This document shows positions 63,027 to 64,000 of a stretch of 64,000 nt of DNA, piece after piece (within the stretch, counting starts at the first letter, position 1; every line of letters begins with the position of its first letter). Both the position numbers and the translations under genes were made by a program. The stretch covers positions 1 to 64,000 of the forward strand of contig JAKMXF010000314.1 in the NCBI GenBank assembly GCA_024704765.1, written 5' to 3'. This DNA is from Oopsacas minuta (lineage: Eukaryota; Porifera; Hexactinellida; Lyssacinosida; Leucopsacidae). The notes beneath the pieces are model-generated. The model made no database searches. It was not told the origin of the DNA and saw nothing but the letters and a program-made list of their open reading frames with translations.

Positions 63027-63614
63027 TTAAGCATCATCATCATCATCATCTCCTGTGTCTTTTACAATATTATCTCCATCCAATTTATTTAGATTTGGTA
63101 AACGTTTCAGTGCATGATCTTTCCAATCCCCATCAGATGAGTGCTTTTCTTCCAATGGGTTACCAACAAAATTCAATTCAACTAGTGAGGGAAGATCAGA
63201 TAATTTCTGGAACTCCGCCCAATCTTTTACTAAATTATTAGTCATATATAATACCATCAATTTCTTCAACACTTGGATACCCTTCAGCTTTTCGATCAAG
63301 TTGTATGATATCCAAAGCTGTTCTAATGTATCAGAAACTGCATCAAGTCCGGATAAGTTTTTAATATTGTTTCGACCAAGGGACAATATTTTCAGAGACT
63401 TGAGTCCGTTAAGATTTGTTATACGCTCAATAGTGTTAGTAGAAAGGGATAGTTTCTCACACGAAACGAGCTGATTCAGAGCAGCGTCCATTTTATCAAC
63501 AGGGGGGATTATTCCATAGAGTTTTGCATGTTGAATTTGAGAGGCAATTTGCCCGCTATCTGAACAATATTTGGTAATTGCATCCTTCAATGATGTTGAT
63601 TTGGGGGCGACCAT
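63027..63614 (-). CDS. DNAL1: Axonemal dynein light chain 1 (leucine-rich repeat protein)
   Basis: This intact 195-residue frame is on the minus strand, from ATG at 63614 to TAA at 63027. It matches the LC1 family along its whole length: [102 protein letters not shown] and [13 protein letters not shown]. About six leucine-rich repeats run from residue ~45 to ~160, followed by the capping region. An acidic tail ends in six Asp encoded by a (GAT)n tract. In the family LC1 binds the motor domain of outer-arm dynein heavy chain gamma and the microtubule in cilia and flagella. Length is close to the usual ~190-200. The gene has no intron here, unlike vertebrate DNAL1. Confidence 0.96.
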   Translation of the reverse strand: MVAPKSTSLKDAITKYCSDSGQIASQIQHAKLYGIIPPVDKMDAALNQLVSCEKLSLSTNTIERITNLNGLKSLKILSLGRNNIKNLSGLDAVSDTLEQLWISYNLIEKLKGIQVLKKLMVLYMTNNLVKDWAEFQKLSDLPSLVELNFVGNPLEEKHSSDGDWKDHALKRLPNLNKLDGDNIVKDTGDDDDDDA

Positions 63615-63916
63615 AACATAAAAACTAATAAAGATGAATATATAAGGTTAAATTCTAAGCTATAATGAAGAATTACAATAATTAAGGTTGCGTCTCAAAT
63701 ATGAGGGGTCTGTATCGCGCATGGCATGTGCAGCTGGTACGGCAGAGCCATTGCCTGCCCAATTTTTGTCATGACCTGAACAATTTATATTACCGAAACG
63801 GCAAAGGCCGGATCAATCCCAATTAGCATCCCCTGGCCCCCGTGACGTCATTGTTTATAACTCAAAGGGAAATCTTGGAATTCTTCTAAGTATTAATCAA
63901 ATTGAGATATATCTTA
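63615..63916. promoter_or_regulatory. DNAL1 5' flank with GC-richer patch and a perfect CRE
   Basis: Upstream of the DNAL1 start the composition rises in GC between about 63690 and 63850. TGACGTCA at 63843-63850 is the full palindromic cAMP-response element (CREB/ATF site), about 230 bp upstream of the ATG. I found no clear RFX X-box, the motif expected before many ciliary genes. The regulatory role is inferred from position and motif only. Confidence 0.45.
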
Positions 63917-64000
63917 CAGGATGTTACAAAATTAATACCCAATCAAATAAAATAAGTTTCTTTCCAGGGGCCGTATTGGAATGACATAAATCCTTTATTA
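63917..64000. mobile_element. Tc1-like element end, running out of the window
   Basis: CAGGATGTTACAAAATTAAT after a TA resembles the ends at 10351 and 43278 (CAGGGTGTTAAGAAATTGAT), and ACCCAATCAAATAA follows where those have GCCCTAATTATA. The rest lies beyond the window. Confidence 0.55.

Overview
The window reads as nuclear DNA of an invertebrate animal. It is AT-rich, has spliced genes with very long introns, and carries a dense load of DNA transposons (Tc1-like, mariner, hAT, Harbinger, and probably Tigger-like and Transib-like) plus one LINE ending in a (TTA)n tract. An integrin beta chain marks it as metazoan, and an axonemal dynein light chain shows that the lineage keeps motile cilia or flagella. 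I cannot name the species or phylum; a cnidarian, flatworm or copepod-like arthropod would all fit.

Three protein-coding genes can be supported. (1) An integrin beta gene on the + strand runs across the first 47 kb. Its visible exons are 5883-6182 (beta-I domain), 23700-24194 (end of beta-I/hybrid domain and first I-EGF) and 46343-47236 (I-EGF modules, membrane-proximal domain, transmembrane helix, tail with NPLY and NPIY). All three junctions are phase 0 with good splice sites, so they join into 563 codons. The 5' exons lie before the window. The two introns are about 17.5 and 22.1 kb and consist largely of transposons. (2) A single-exon NEDD1-like WD40 protein lies at 53790-55649 (+). (3) A single-exon axonemal dynein light chain 1 (DNAL1) lies at 63027-63614 (-), with a perfect CRE palindrome upstream.

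Transposon layout. 2966-5695 is a 2.73 kb element with ~360 bp inverted repeats and a perfect 8 bp target duplication; its protein belongs to a family I recall from invertebrate genomes but cannot place in a superfamily. 8650-9991, 10351-11667, 37250-40396 and 43278-44607 are four Tc1-like elements with TA duplications, three with a readable DD37E spacing. 13035-13727, 20142-20756 and 50930-51433 are short hAT-type non-autonomous elements with target duplications. 13789-13974 is a MITE with 23 bp perfect inverted repeats. 15400-16640 and 51950-52790 are decayed Tc1 copies and 47830-49151 is a mariner. 16640-18180, 30036-31389, 31390-33507, 58290-58859 and 59290-60930 are hAT transposons or fragments. 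22160-23110 is a Harbinger transposase with a divergent partner ORF. 40412-42202 is the LINE.

The best candidate for something new is the 1800 bp insertion at 37946-39745 inside the third Tc1-like element. Its ends read CACAGTGGCTT, which begins with the V(D)J recombination-signal heptamer CACAGTG. It is flanked by a perfect 5 bp duplication (CTCCA), and removing it with one duplication copy restores the Tc1 transposase reading frame at its catalytic-Asp motif. That combination fits the Transib/RAG-like superfamily, but no transposase is visible in it. A second, partial copy lies at 29627-30035.
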